Shown in pieces: positions 1 to 8,590 of a DNA stretch of 64,000 bases. Position 1 is the first letter of the stretch, and every line of letters begins with the position of its first letter. Where the stretch lies: contig CAXXES010000003.1 of assembly GCA_963677175.2 (NCBI GenBank), positions 124,001 through 188,000 on the forward strand, given 5' to 3'. The notes below the pieces were generated by a model. It was not told where the DNA came from. It did not search any database and was given only the letters and a program-made list of their open reading frames with translations. Both the position numbers and the translations under genes were made by a program. The stretch is from Sunxiuqinia sp963677175. Lineage in GTDB: Bacteria; Bacteroidota; Bacteroidia; Bacteroidales; Prolixibacteraceae.

Positions 1-456
1 AACCTCGGAAATCCGAAGGCCGCAATCGTAGGCAACGGCAAACAAGGCCCGGTGCTTTAACAGTTTGGGCGTTTTCAGGATAAGCTTGATCTCGGCCTGG
101 GAAAACACCACAGGCAACGCTTTACTGCCGGAAACCGGGGGCAGAGCCAGGTAGAGCTTCTCGTTTTTGAACATCGAAAACAGCGTGCGCAGCCCGTACA
201 CCAGGTGCTTGAACGAACTCATGCTGGGCTTTTCGTTTTGCCGGATATGGAAAAGGTATTCTTCCATCTGGTCAATCGACAGCTCCAAAGGCGAACATTC
301 GAAGTGAAGCACCATTTTGGATACTTGCATCAGGTAATTACGCGTGCACGACTCGGATTTGCCGGCAATGGTGTACTTGCGAAGGAACTTTTCGCTGATG
401 GTTTTAAACTCGGGAACAGCCTCGCAGGCCTGCTCCATGTAAGATTTTCTGCTCAT
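1..456 (-). CDS. Tyrosine recombinase/integrase, N-terminal part (runs off the window)
   Basis: The 152 visible codons start MSRKSYMEQACEAV. They form a SAM-like core-binding domain (about residues 15-100) followed by the start of the catalytic domain, ending in AYDCGLRISEV, whose Arg is the first catalytic residue of the family. The remaining catalytic residues (Lys, HxxR, His, Tyr) would lie beyond base 1. The chosen ATG at 456 is the first in a frame with no stop to the window edge. The layout resembles the second integrase at 9739-10575, which is overlapped by an IS91-type transposase gene, so a transposase may follow this one too. Base composition is more GC-rich than in the AT-rich passenger gene to its right. 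Confidence 0.85.
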   Translation of the reverse strand, partial: MSRKSYMEQACEAVPEFKTISEKFLRKYTIAGKSESCTRNYLMQVSKMVLHFECSPLELSIDQMEEYLFHIRQNEKPSMSSFKHLVYGLRTLFSMFKNEKLYLALPPVSGSKALPVVFSQAEIKLILKTPKLLKHRALFAVAYDCGLRISEV

Positions 457-559
457 AATAAGTTTGTTTAAAATTAATGAGCAGCAAAATCAACAGATCT
501 CACCAACTATTCCTATTTTAGGTGGAAAATAAGCTCCCGCATAGCGGGTTTAGTTCAAC
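1..559 (-). mobile_element. Right end of an integrase-bearing element (partial)
   Basis: The window opens inside a mobile element whose visible gene is a tyrosine recombinase read leftwards. Its outer end is placed at 559 because bases 549-559 (tttagttcaac) follow a perfect hairpin, CCCGC-ATA-GCGGG, at 536-548. The complete element at 8342-10735 ends the same way. The two are related in layout but their integrases differ in sequence. The other end and any transposase lie outside the window. Confidence 0.6.
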
Positions 560-717
560 GTGCGGTCACAAAACATAGTGGTTTCAGAGCAATTTGCAAG
601 GTCAGCTCCCGCAGGCAAGGTCAGTAACTGGAGATAGGTTCGCAGCCACGAACTTCGCTACGTTTCATACCAACGTCAGTTGCGCACACATATGAATAAG
701 ACTTTAAAAAAAAAATA
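560..717. other. Spacer between mobile element end and first passenger gene
   Basis: No gene is visible. The last 45 bases before the ATG contain ccaacgtcagttgcgc, which resembles caacgttgtgggc upstream of the CPBP gene at 10886 and gatgcagttgata upstream of the CsaA-like gene at 5146. These may be the 3' edges of cassette junctions. Confidence 0.3.
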
Positions 718-2268
718 ATGGTTTCTTTAAAAACAAATTTAAAATTTTATGTGATTTTACTAGTCTCTCTATTGACAATAGTATTACACCTTTTACCGGG
801 TATGTTTTTTGAATTCCACAGAGATGAATTGCTTTATTTTACATTAGGTCAGCATTTGCATTTTGGTTACGCAACCGTTCCCCCGTTTTCGGCATTTATC
901 GCTTATATATCAACAAATCTGTTTGGTTACTCTGTTCTGTCAGCAAGACTCTTTCCTGCTTTGACTAGTGGGATATTAGTTTATCTGACTTCATTGTTAA
1001 CTAAAGAATTAAAGGGCGGTTTTCGTGCCCAATTAATTTCAGCAATTGGGATTTCCGGAACTACGGTGTTGGTTATGGCATACGGACTTCTGACCCCGAT
1101 TTGCTTTGATATCTTCTTTTGGACATTATTGATATTCCTTTTAGTTAAATTTATAAATACAGATTCAAATAAGTATTTAATATTTATTGGCTTAACAACA
1201 GGTTTCGCGTTCCTTAATAAATACAGTATAATATTTTTAATTATTGCTATACTTCTGATATTGCCTTTTACAAAGCACAAACGTATTTTTTTTAATAAAT
1301 ATTTATATTTCAGTGTTTTGATATCTATATTGATTGCCTTACCAAATATAATCTGGCAGATAGTTCATGATTTTCCGGTTTTCGATCACATGAAAGAGCT
1401 CAATAGCACTCAATTGGTAAATGTAAACTGGATTACTTTTTGTATTGAACAATTATTATATCTATTGCCCTTTACTTTCATTGTTATTCCAGGTATTGTC
1501 TATTTTCTATTAACTAAAAAATTTCGGGAATACAGATTCATTATAGCTGTTTCAGCTGCCGCATATATCATTTTTATAATACTCCATGGTAAAGGTTATT
1601 ATACTGCCGGATTATTTCCCTTTTTTATTATTGTTGGTGCTTTGTTTATCGAAAATATTATCACAAATAGAGTTGCATTTAATCTGGTTTTGTTTTTTTT
1701 GATTTTATTATCCTGCACTTTATTACCTTTAGCAATACCTGTTTCTAAACCAAACCAAATAATTACCTATTACGATGAATTAAAGAAGATTACTCACTCT
1801 GATATTTTACGCCGTGATGAAGACAACAATTACAGGAAACTTCCTCAATTATTTGCGGATATGATGGGTTGGACCGAAGTTGTTGAAATTGTCGACACTG
1901 CATATAACTTAGTTGAAGATAAAAACAAATGTGTCATTATTGCCTCCAATTATGGCTTGGCAGGGGCTATAAATATAGTTGGAAAATCATATAATTTACC
2001 GAAAGCTTTGAGCTTTTGTATTGAATATAAACATTGGATACCTGAAAAATTTAAAACCAAGATAGATGAAGTGGTTTATGTAAACAGTTTTGATTGTAAT
2101 GAATGTTCCGAATTTCTTGACATTAAAGCATATTTTGAAGAAATGCATGAAATTGGGTACGTAAAAAACAGCTTAGCTATTGAATTCAACACAAAAATTT
2201 ATTTATTTAAAAAACCAAAAAAGGATTTTAATATTTATTGGAAAGATCAGATACAAATTTCTGAATAA
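718..2268 (+). CDS. GT39/ArnT-like membrane glycosyltransferase
   Basis: This 516-residue polytopic membrane protein has about ten hydrophobic segments in its first 370 residues and a soluble C-terminal domain. The early loop FHRDELLYFTLG, with its Asp-Glu pair, is the signature of the PMT_2/ArnT family, which moves a sugar from a polyprenyl-phosphate donor to lipid A, protein or glycan at the outer face of the inner membrane. The acceptor cannot be told from sequence. The gene is strongly AT-rich, stands alone between a mobile-element end and a 47-bp repeat, and was probably acquired horizontally. The ATG at 718 follows an A-rich stretch, as is common in Bacteroidota. Confidence 0.75.
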   Translation: MVSLKTNLKFYVILLVSLLTIVLHLLPGMFFEFHRDELLYFTLGQHLHFGYATVPPFSAFIAYISTNLFGYSVLSARLFPALTSGILVYLTSLLTKELKGGFRAQLISAIGISGTTVLVMAYGLLTPICFDIFFWTLLIFLLVKFINTDSNKYLIFIGLTTGFAFLNKYSIIFLIIAILLILPFTKHKRIFFNKYLYFSVLISILIALPNIIWQIVHDFPVFDHMKELNSTQLVNVNWITFCIEQLLYLLPFTFIVIPGIVYFLLTKKFREYRFIIAVSAAAYIIFIILHGKGYYTAGLFPFFIIVGALFIENIITNRVAFNLVLFFLILLSCTLLPLAIPVSKPNQIITYYDELKKITHSDILRRDEDNNYRKLPQLFADMMGWTEVVEIVDTAYNLVEDKNKCVIIASNYGLAGAINIVGKSYNLPKALSFCIEYKHWIPEKFKTKIDEVVYVNSFDCNECSEFLDIKAYFEEMHEIGYVKNSLAIEFNTKIYLFKKPKKDFNIYWKDQIQISE

Positions 2269-2363
2269 TAAAAATACGTATGTATATTAAACAAAAAAAT
2301 AATGCATGGAGCATAATAATGTTTATTGTACATGTGGGTTTTAGAGTTTAGCGAGCGTTTGTT

Positions 2364-2410
2364 GCTCGTAAAAAAAGTTGGTATAAATTGATAGGAAATC
2401 GCTTCGTAAT
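2364..2410 (+). repeat. 47-bp direct repeat, copy 1
   Basis: Bases 2364-2410 (gctcgtaaaaaaag...gcttcgtaat) match 10782-10828 at 46 of 47 positions in the same orientation. Copy 1 lies between the GT39 gene and the first group II intron. With the introns removed it would stand just before the CsaA-like gene, as copy 2 stands before the CPBP gene. Confidence 0.85.
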
Positions 2411-2426
2411 CCCGCACGACACTATA

Positions 2427-3076
2427 GTGTGCCGAGAAGCAATGGATTGGCAAAATAAAGTTCATTGCATGCTGTAATTGAGATGGTGAGATCCTTCGGT
2501 TGACGGATGAACCACCGGTGTCGTCTTGCAGGAGGGGGCATCAAACCGCCTAAAGGTGCTGTATTTAAGAGGTATGGTACTGAGCGTTTAGGAAAAGGCT
2601 TTCCCACGAGGATAGTCAGGTATGGATATAGGAGCTGAATGCAAATGAACCCTTGATGAGGAGTCGAGAAGTGGCTACATCCAGTCAAAAGCTACGGAGT
2701 ATGTGACGGAGTGATAAGCTTAGCAGACACCTGTTTACTGGCTAAGCGGCTGGCGTCTTACAGAGGGCAGGAACTACATTTGGGCTTGGTTACGGAACTC
2801 GGGAACCAGTCACATTGATGTAAAGCGGAAGGTACAACAGGTACACCCTGAAGGCCGAATAGCAATGCAATGTACTGGGGCGGACTAACTCGTAGTAGTG
2901 ATGAAGTTCCTGTAATGGGGATGGAGCAAAGGGGTTAGCTAATTTGAAATACAGTTTGCCAACTTGAAAGAGGATGAGCTTTTATTGTAGATTAAATTAG
3001 AAGAGCCGTATGACGGGAGACTGTCACGTACGGTTCTGTGAGAGGCTTAGGGTGAAATTCCCTTTGCCTACTCGAC
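2427..3076 (+). mobile_element. Group II intron without ORF (first of a tandem pair)
   Basis: The 5' end GTGTG at 2427 fits the GUGYG consensus. A 34-nt domain V lies at 3003-3036, beginning GAGCC (AGC catalytic triad) and closing with GGTTC. The domain VI stem at 3040-3073 has a bulged A at 3070, and the end is placed at CGAC (3076). The roughly 575 bases before domain V suit domains I-III, and no reverse transcriptase lies within. Splicing would need a maturase in trans, most simply the one in the neighbouring intron. The boundaries come from consensus only and could be off by a few bases. Confidence 0.75.
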
Positions 3077-3085
3077 CCATAAAAC

Positions 3086-5106
3086 GTGTACGCCAAGAAG
3101 AAAGGGCCGTTTGTATGGTAACTTTTCTGTAAGCCGAACGCATTGGGAAGGGAGAAAATCCCGGAAATTTGTTGACGATTTTCAACAGGTGCAAATCCTG
3201 TTCACACAAAGCCGGGTGAATCCGTGAGGATAGCAGAAGAGTATCTGGCAAGCGAGTATTCAGGCATTGTATTGAGCCTCGAAAAGTGGTATTAAGTTGT
3301 AGTTAAGCTGACGGAGTACGTTCATCTGGAAGGTAGCAAGAGCGAGTTCACATTTACGGTCAGGCTCGTTCAACTACCGTGGTCATAGACCACTGCATGA
3401 ATATAAAGGGAAATCTTCGGAACTTGGGAGGTCTGTTTCGCTCCCTGCGATACTGGGGAAAAGGTGAGCTCCAACCCAAAACACCTAGCAGCATAGGATA
3501 CCTTGTCCTCTTATGTGTGCGCAAAGAACAAGAGCAAGGCGTAAAGGGTATCTACGGCAAGGGACAACCGGAGCCAAAGAGAAGGCAAGCAGAAGTCATA
3601 GCAGCTTCATAGTACCGCTAGTAGTCGGCGAAGTGCCATCAGAACGAGCCGATGTAGGGAAGGAGGTCTGCCTGTATTTACGATACAACTAAAGGAAACC
3701 ATGGATTTACACAGAGAAGCAGAAACACGGCGAACGAAATTTAGGAGTATAGCACAAAAAGCGAGAGAAAACCCGGGAGAGGTCTTCACATCGCTGGCAC
3801 ACTATTTAACTGAAGAGTACCTGTTAACGAGTTTTAGCAAGCTACGAAGGAGCGCAGCTACAGGCATCGACAAGGTAAGTTGTCAGGAGTATGAAAAACA
3901 CCTGATAGCACACATAGAAACCTTACATCAGAGGCTGAAAGCACAGCATTATCGAGCAGCGAATATTCGGCGTGCATGGATAGACAAAGGAGGAGGAAAG
4001 CAAAGGCCACTGGGAATAAGCACAACGGAGGACAAGATAGTCCAGCGTGCAGTAGCAAATATACTTAATCTGGTATATGAACAGGACTTCTACGACTTTT
4101 CTTACGGCTTCAGGCCCGAACGCAATGCACACCAAGCCTTAGTGCAACTGAGAAATCAATGCATGAGCGGAAGGATAAAGTGGATACTGGATGCGGACAT
4201 CCAGGGATGTTTCGACAACTTTGACCATAAAATCCTTCGCGAACTACTATCCAAACGCATTAAAGACAGGAATATACTTCGGTTAATAGACCTTTGGCTA
4301 AAGGCAGGAGTTGTTGACGGAAAAAGTATGCATCGTAACACAGTGGGAACCCCACAGGGTAATATCATATCGCCATTGTTAAGTAATGTATATCTGCACT
4401 ACGTACTGGACGAATGGATAGATAAAACAGTGCGCCCCTTACTCAAAGGAGAAATCTTCATAATAAGATATGCTGATGATTTTATCATCGGATTCGAGAA
4501 AGAAGAGGACGCCATACGGGTAAACAGGACGCTCCCCAAGCGCATGCAGAAGTATGGGTTGACCATTCATCCCGAGAAGAGCCAGCTAATAAGTTTTGTG
4601 CCAGAGAGAAACAAGAAGATACCGACCTTTGATTTTCTTGGATTTACACATTATTGGGCCAGAAGTCAGAAAGGCTACCAAGTTGTGAAACGGCGCACCA
4701 GTAAGAAGAAAATGCAAAAAGCGATTCAAAACTTACGGGAATGCTGCAAGGACAACAGACACACGAAGCATAGAGACCAGCACAAATTACTGAGCTCAAA
4801 GCTACGCGGCTTATACCAATATTATGGTATAAAGGGAAACTACTTAGCCATTAAGAGAATGTATCATGAAGTAAAATACTCGTGGTATAAATGGTTAAAT
4901 CGGCGAAACCAACGCAATAGCTATACATGGAAAGGGTATGGAGATTTACTGAATCATTTTACACTCCCTAGACCCAGAGTTATCCACAGTAATGTGTAAA
5001 TTGGCGACTGATAGCGAAACGTAAATGCAGAGGAACCGGATACGGTAATCCTGTACGTCCGGTTCTGCGAGGGGGTAGGTGGAGTAATCCGCCATCCTAT
5101 CTCAAT
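3086..5106 (+). mobile_element. Group II intron with maturase (second of a tandem pair)
   Basis: The likely 5' end is GTGTACGCC at 3086, only 9 bases after the first intron. About 615 bases of structured RNA precede the maturase gene, which sits where domain IV should be. Domain V is at about 5033-5065 (GAACCGGA...TCCGGTTC). The domain VI stem runs from about 5070 with a bulged A at 5099, and the end is placed at 5106 (CAAT). The triad position in domain V reads AAC rather than the usual AGC. The GTGTA start is a weak match to GUGYG, so the 5' boundary is less certain than the 3' one. Confidence 0.7.
3701..4999 (+). CDS. ltrA: Group II intron reverse transcriptase/maturase
   Basis: This 432-residue intron-encoded protein both assists splicing and copies the intron into new sites. 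The reverse-transcriptase domain spans about residues 45-310, with the SYGFRPERNAHQAL block, DADIQGCFDNFDH, GTPQGNIISPLLSNVYLHYV and the catalytic YADD (IIRYADDFIIGF). A maturase domain follows (FDFLGFTHYW onward, about 310-420). There is no HNH endonuclease domain at the C-terminus, so it belongs to one of the endonuclease-less classes that usually invade single-stranded or hairpin targets. The frame is intact. It may also serve the ORF-less intron just upstream. Confidence 0.93.
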   Translation: MDLHREAETRRTKFRSIAQKARENPGEVFTSLAHYLTEEYLLTSFSKLRRSAATGIDKVSCQEYEKHLIAHIETLHQRLKAQHYRAANIRRAWIDKGGGKQRPLGISTTEDKIVQRAVANILNLVYEQDFYDFSYGFRPERNAHQALVQLRNQCMSGRIKWILDADIQGCFDNFDHKILRELLSKRIKDRNILRLIDLWLKAGVVDGKSMHRNTVGTPQGNIISPLLSNVYLHYVLDEWIDKTVRPLLKGEIFIIRYADDFIIGFEKEEDAIRVNRTLPKRMQKYGLTIHPEKSQLISFVPERNKKIPTFDFLGFTHYWARSQKGYQVVKRRTSKKKMQKAIQNLRECCKDNRHTKHRDQHKLLSSKLRGLYQYYGIKGNYLAIKRMYHEVKYSWYKWLNRRNQRNSYTWKGYGDLLNHFTLPRPRVIHSNV

Positions 5107-5145
5107 TGTGATGCAGTTGATAAGAACAATAAAACCAACCAAAAA

Positions 5146-5487
5146 ATGACAAAAGAAATAATAACTTGGAATGATTTTACAAAGGTTGAAATGAGAATAG
5201 GAACTATCATCTCAGCAGAAGATTTTATTGAAGCAAGAAATCCAGCATACAAATTGATAGTTGATTTTGGGAAATATGGAAAAAGAAAAACATCAGCTCA
5301 AATCACTGCTCTTTATAAGCCTGAAGAATTAATAGGGAAACAAGTCATTGCTATAATTAATTTTCCTCCAAAACAAATAGCAAACATTATGAGTGAATGT
5401 TTGGTTTTAGGCGGTCTTGGAGAGAATAAAGAAGTAATTTTGATTGAACCCGAGAGAAAAGTTGAAAATGGAATCAAAATTGGATAA
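5146..5487 (+). CDS. csaA: CsaA-like tRNA-binding-domain protein
   Basis: The 113-residue protein is a single OB-fold tRNA-binding domain, the size and layout of CsaA. Visible family features are ITWNDFTKVEMRIGTI at the start, KLIVDFGKYGKRKTSAQIT in the middle and NFPPKQIANIMSECLVLG near the end. CsaA homologues bind RNA or act as secretion-related chaperones, and the role here is open. The ATG lies 40 bases after the second intron, so the introns separate this gene from the 47-bp repeat that probably preceded it. AT-rich codon use matches the other passengers of the island. Confidence 0.85.
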   Translation: MTKEIITWNDFTKVEMRIGTIISAEDFIEARNPAYKLIVDFGKYGKRKTSAQITALYKPEELIGKQVIAIINFPPKQIANIMSECLVLGGLGENKEVILIEPERKVENGIKIG

Positions 5488-5527
5488 AAGACACACTTAT
5501 TAATGAGATTAAATAATTCTGTTCAAT

Positions 5528-5824
5528 ATGGTCGCATATATTATTGTAAAAGCTGAAACAACAGATAAAGTAAAATATCAAGAGTATCTAAAAGTTGTAC
5601 CCGAGATAATTAAAAGGTATGGAGGTAAAGCCATTGTTCGAGGCGGAAAAACCGAGACATTAGAAGGTCCTCCCAACAATAAAAGAATTGTCGTTTTGGA
5701 ATTCCCCTCCATGAAAAAGGCTAAGGAGTTCTATTATTCAGCTGAATATCAGGAAGCAAAAAAACTACGCAAAGATGCAGCGATAGGTGAACTTATAATA
5801 GTTGAAGGAACAATTATTAATTAG
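5528..5824 (+). CDS. DUF1330 domain protein
   Basis: The 98-residue protein has the compact ferredoxin-like DUF1330 fold: MVAYIIVKAETTDKVKYQEY at the start, GGKAIVRGGKTETLEGP in the middle and VVLEFPSMKKAKEFYYSAEYQEAKKLR toward the end. The family is a dimeric alpha/beta barrel without an agreed function. It follows the CsaA-like gene by 40 bases and precedes the broken methyltransferase gene by 8 bases, so the three may have formed one unit before the insertion. Confidence 0.85.
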   Translation: MVAYIIVKAETTDKVKYQEYLKVVPEIIKRYGGKAIVRGGKTETLEGPPNNKRIVVLEFPSMKKAKEFYYSAEYQEAKKLRKDAAIGELIIVEGTIIN

Positions 5825-5898
5825 GAAAATTATGTCTGTTAATAACCTTCTTAAAGGTATTGATAATCAAATAAAATCGAATCAAGATAAGAACTTAT

Positions 5899-5912
5899 TT
5901 CATAATAATAAT
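5899..5912. repeat. Target-site duplication of the IS4 element (left copy)
   Basis: ttcataataataat at 5899-5912 is repeated exactly at 7345-7358, on either side of the insertion. The AT-repeat nature of the site means the true duplication could be somewhat shorter than 14 bp. Confidence 0.85.
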
Positions 5913-7344
5913 TTGACCATCTCCCGAAAAATGGATTGATCAAGCTCTACAATCCAGTCATATCAGGGGTTTAAAGATGTTTATATATGAGGAAAGCTGG
6001 TTTAAAAAGGTTATTTTTATTGTGCAAACAAAAGCAAATAATCTCTAAAAACCAGCTCATGTCAAAAGTATTAACAAAACAGGTACAGAACAAGATCAGT
6101 CGCTATTTTCTTAAGCTTGAGGGTCAATTAACAAAACCGGAAGCCCGATGTATCAGGGAAATGACCACCGGGATACTCAAGACAGGTACAGTGTTGGTCA
6201 ATAAGATAGCCACAGGCATTTGCGATACGATCTCGTTGAGCCAGACCACCAAGCGCTTTAGGAACCATTATAACAAGAAAGATTTTTTCATGAAGTTATT
6301 CCGGGGACATATGAACAGTGTAAAAAGCAAAATCTGTCATGGGGACTACATCCTGTTCGATGGTTCTGATATCCAAAAGAAATATGCCAGGATGATGGAT
6401 GGGCTGGATTATGTGAAAGATGGCGATAAAGGAACCATTGGCCTTGGCTATTGGCTGATGAATGTTGTCCACTTTAGCAAAGACCAGGAAATGACTCCCC
6501 TGTACAATAAGCTTTACAGTTTTGACCATGGCGCAAAAAGTGAAAACAAGGAGGTTCTTGAGGCAATGTGCGAAGTAGGGGCAATCATTAACAAAGATGT
6601 CACAACAATATTCGACCGGGGAATGGACCGTCCCATTTGCAGGGATTTCATTATTGCCAATGAAGGCAACTTTAACCTGCGCCTGAAGAAAACCACAAAG
6701 CTGATGTACAAAGGCGAAGAAATGGCAGTGAACAAAATAAGCCAGAAAGTGCCGTTGTTCATGAAATTAACGGCTACAAGGATACAGAAAAGCAAGAAGC
6801 GCCAGTTGGTCTATGAATGCGGGGCAATAAAGGTCCAGTATCAAATCAAGGGCAAGATGCATGATCTTTGGCTTGTTGTAACCAAAAGGGCCAATGGCGG
6901 ATATTGCTGGCTACTGACACGTTCTCCAAAAGACAGTATTGTTGAAGTAATCAAAGAAGCATTTACAGCCTATGGTTTTAGGTGGAAAATAGAGGAGTAC
7001 CACCGACATATCAAGGAATGTTACAACCTGGAAGACATACAAATCAAAACATTCGAAGGCTTACAAAGCATGCTGGCAATACTGACAATAGCCATGAGCA
7101 TCATATACTCATCGCTTTCATCCCTGCACACAAGGCTGTTGCTTGAAAGTGGGGTAAAAACACTAAACAAAGAACGTATGTACGAACTACGCAATTTTAT
7201 CTATTACAAAATCAGCACGATAATAAAAGTATTGCTGGCCAATATGACACCAAGGGCTTTCCTTCCTCAATCAGATCCATCTCCTAATGACGGACAGTTA
7301 AGCCTTTTACTAAATTTTGAAAACTAAAAACGGGAGATGGTCAA
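5913..7344 (+). mobile_element. IS4-family insertion sequence, 1432 bp
   Basis: The element is bounded by perfect 14-bp inverted repeats, TTGACCATCTCCCG at 5913-5926 and CGGGAGATGGTCAA at 7331-7344. It is flanked by the 14-bp direct duplication and carries one transposase gene. Intact ends, gene and duplication suggest a fairly recent insertion. Confidence 0.93.
5987..7327 (+). CDS. IS4-family DDE transposase
   Basis: The 446-residue protein has the RNase H-like DDE core of the IS4 superfamily. The first Asp lies in ILFDGSDIQKKYA (about residue 122), the second in TIFDRGMDRPICRDF (about 207) and the Glu in FRWKIEEYHRHIKECYNLED. That last stretch is the Y-x2-R-x3-E-x6-K signature. The frame is complete and fills the element between its inverted repeats, with the stop 4 bases before the right repeat. 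ATG 5987 is used; a second possible start is MSKVLTKQ at residue 25. Confidence 0.92.
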   Translation: MRKAGLKRLFLLCKQKQIISKNQLMSKVLTKQVQNKISRYFLKLEGQLTKPEARCIREMTTGILKTGTVLVNKIATGICDTISLSQTTKRFRNHYNKKDFFMKLFRGHMNSVKSKICHGDYILFDGSDIQKKYARMMDGLDYVKDGDKGTIGLGYWLMNVVHFSKDQEMTPLYNKLYSFDHGAKSENKEVLEAMCEVGAIINKDVTTIFDRGMDRPICRDFIIANEGNFNLRLKKTTKLMYKGEEMAVNKISQKVPLFMKLTATRIQKSKKRQLVYECGAIKVQYQIKGKMHDLWLVVTKRANGGYCWLLTRSPKDSIVEVIKEAFTAYGFRWKIEEYHRHIKECYNLEDIQIKTFEGLQSMLAILTIAMSIIYSSLSSLHTRLLLESGVKTLNKERMYELRNFIYYKISTIIKVLLANMTPRAFLPQSDPSPNDGQLSLLLNFEN

Positions 7345-8302
7345 TTCATAATAATAATGAGTTATTTAGATTCACGAATGAAACAATTAAAAACATATCT
7401 TCTTTTGATGAATTAAACTACCATTCTGAACAGCTTTTAATTGATTATACTACCGATAAAGCAATTGAAGAGTTTTGCCGAGTAAATCAGTATTATTCAT
7501 TTAATTCAAAAACGAAAAAAGAACTTAAAGCTATTTATTCCGACTTGTTAAAAGACATTCAAAACAAGAGATTTACTATTGAAGAGTTAACAAGTATTCA
7601 TTATGAAAAACTAAAAAAATGGCTTGAAGAAAGCAATCCTTTTGCAAAAAAAGCCTATAGTAATGACACAGAGAAGGTCAAGCCTGTAGCTTGTTTTGAA
7701 TATAGTTCTGAATTACAAGTAAATATCCTTAAAATTAATATTAGACAATTAATTCAACCAGTATTGGATATTGGTTGCGGTAATCAAGGAAAATTAGTTA
7801 ACTATTTAAAAAATAATGGAATTGATGCCTATGGAATTGATAGATTTAATTTTAAATCTATCAATTTAGAAATCGCCGACTGGTTAGAATATGATTACGG
7901 AGAAAATAAGTGGGGGACAATAGTTAGTAATTTAGGATTTTCAAATCATTTTAAACATCATAATTTGAGAATAAGGTCACGGACCTGTCTATTATTTTTG
8001 TTATCACTTCGCTCATAGTATATTAGAAGACAGAAATACGACAACAATTATTGCTTAGTACTTAGATGGGAATTACATAGAATATGCAAAAAAATATATG
8101 GACTTTCTACATTCACTAAAAATCAAAGGTTCTTTTCATTATGCTCCTGATTTACCTTTCATAGAAAGGTTTCTTGATAAAAAACAATTTTTAATACAAA
8201 AATATAAAGTTGATAAATATGATTTAAAAACAACCGTGATAACAAAGCTGAAATAATGAGATTAAATAAACAATGACAAAAATAACCTACGCTCAATAAA
8301 TA

Positions 8303-8339
8303 GGGCTTTAAGCGGCACGAAGTGCCCAGCTTTGAGCCC
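8303..8339. repeat. Long imperfect hairpin at the edge of the IS91-type element
   Basis: GGGCTTTAAGC pairs with GCTTTGAGCCC at 10 of 11 positions, counting one G-T pair. The inner GGCAC-GAA-GTGCC is a perfect stem-loop. The hairpin lies directly outside the proposed left end at 8342 and may be part of the element's single-strand recognition structure or of its target. Confidence 0.6.
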
Positions 8340-8590
8340 CGGTTGAACTACAATCCGGGGCCCGGGTGTTTTTCTATGGACTTATCAATACTTTTTTGGT
8401 TTCTCAGCTTTGCTTTTTCAGGACAGATTTCTGGCCACAGTACGAACCGGGTCGGCTGGTTTTTTCATTTTGCTCTTCCTTTATGGCTTCGGTTCCCAAC
8501 AGATGTTGGGTTTTCGCCGGTTTTCGCTTGGTTTGGATAATACAATTCCTGTCTGCTTAAATGTACAGACTGGTTTGGGACGGTAAAAAA

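Larger units (their letters stand above)
5832..8256 (+). pseudogene. SAM-dependent methyltransferase, split by an IS and out of frame
   Basis: The reading frame begins at ATG 5832 (MSVNNLLKGIDNQ...) and is cut after base 5912 by the IS4-family element. It resumes at 7359 (ELFRFTNETIKN...), and removing the IS with one 14-bp duplicate restores the frame exactly. The downstream part carries motif I of class I methyltransferases, VLDIGCGNQGK, and GIDAYGIDRFNF. Around 7965-8066 there is a second, independent defect. The frame shifts after NHFKHHNLR and a TAG occurs before the coding sequence resumes as DGNYIEYAKKYMDFLHSLK, ending at TAA 8256. The gene was therefore damaged twice. Its substrate is unknown. 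Confidence 0.85.

Noticed and set aside
3024..3612. Short ORFs within the group II introns, outside the maturase
   Set aside because: They fall in the structured RNA domains of the introns and have no protein-like features.
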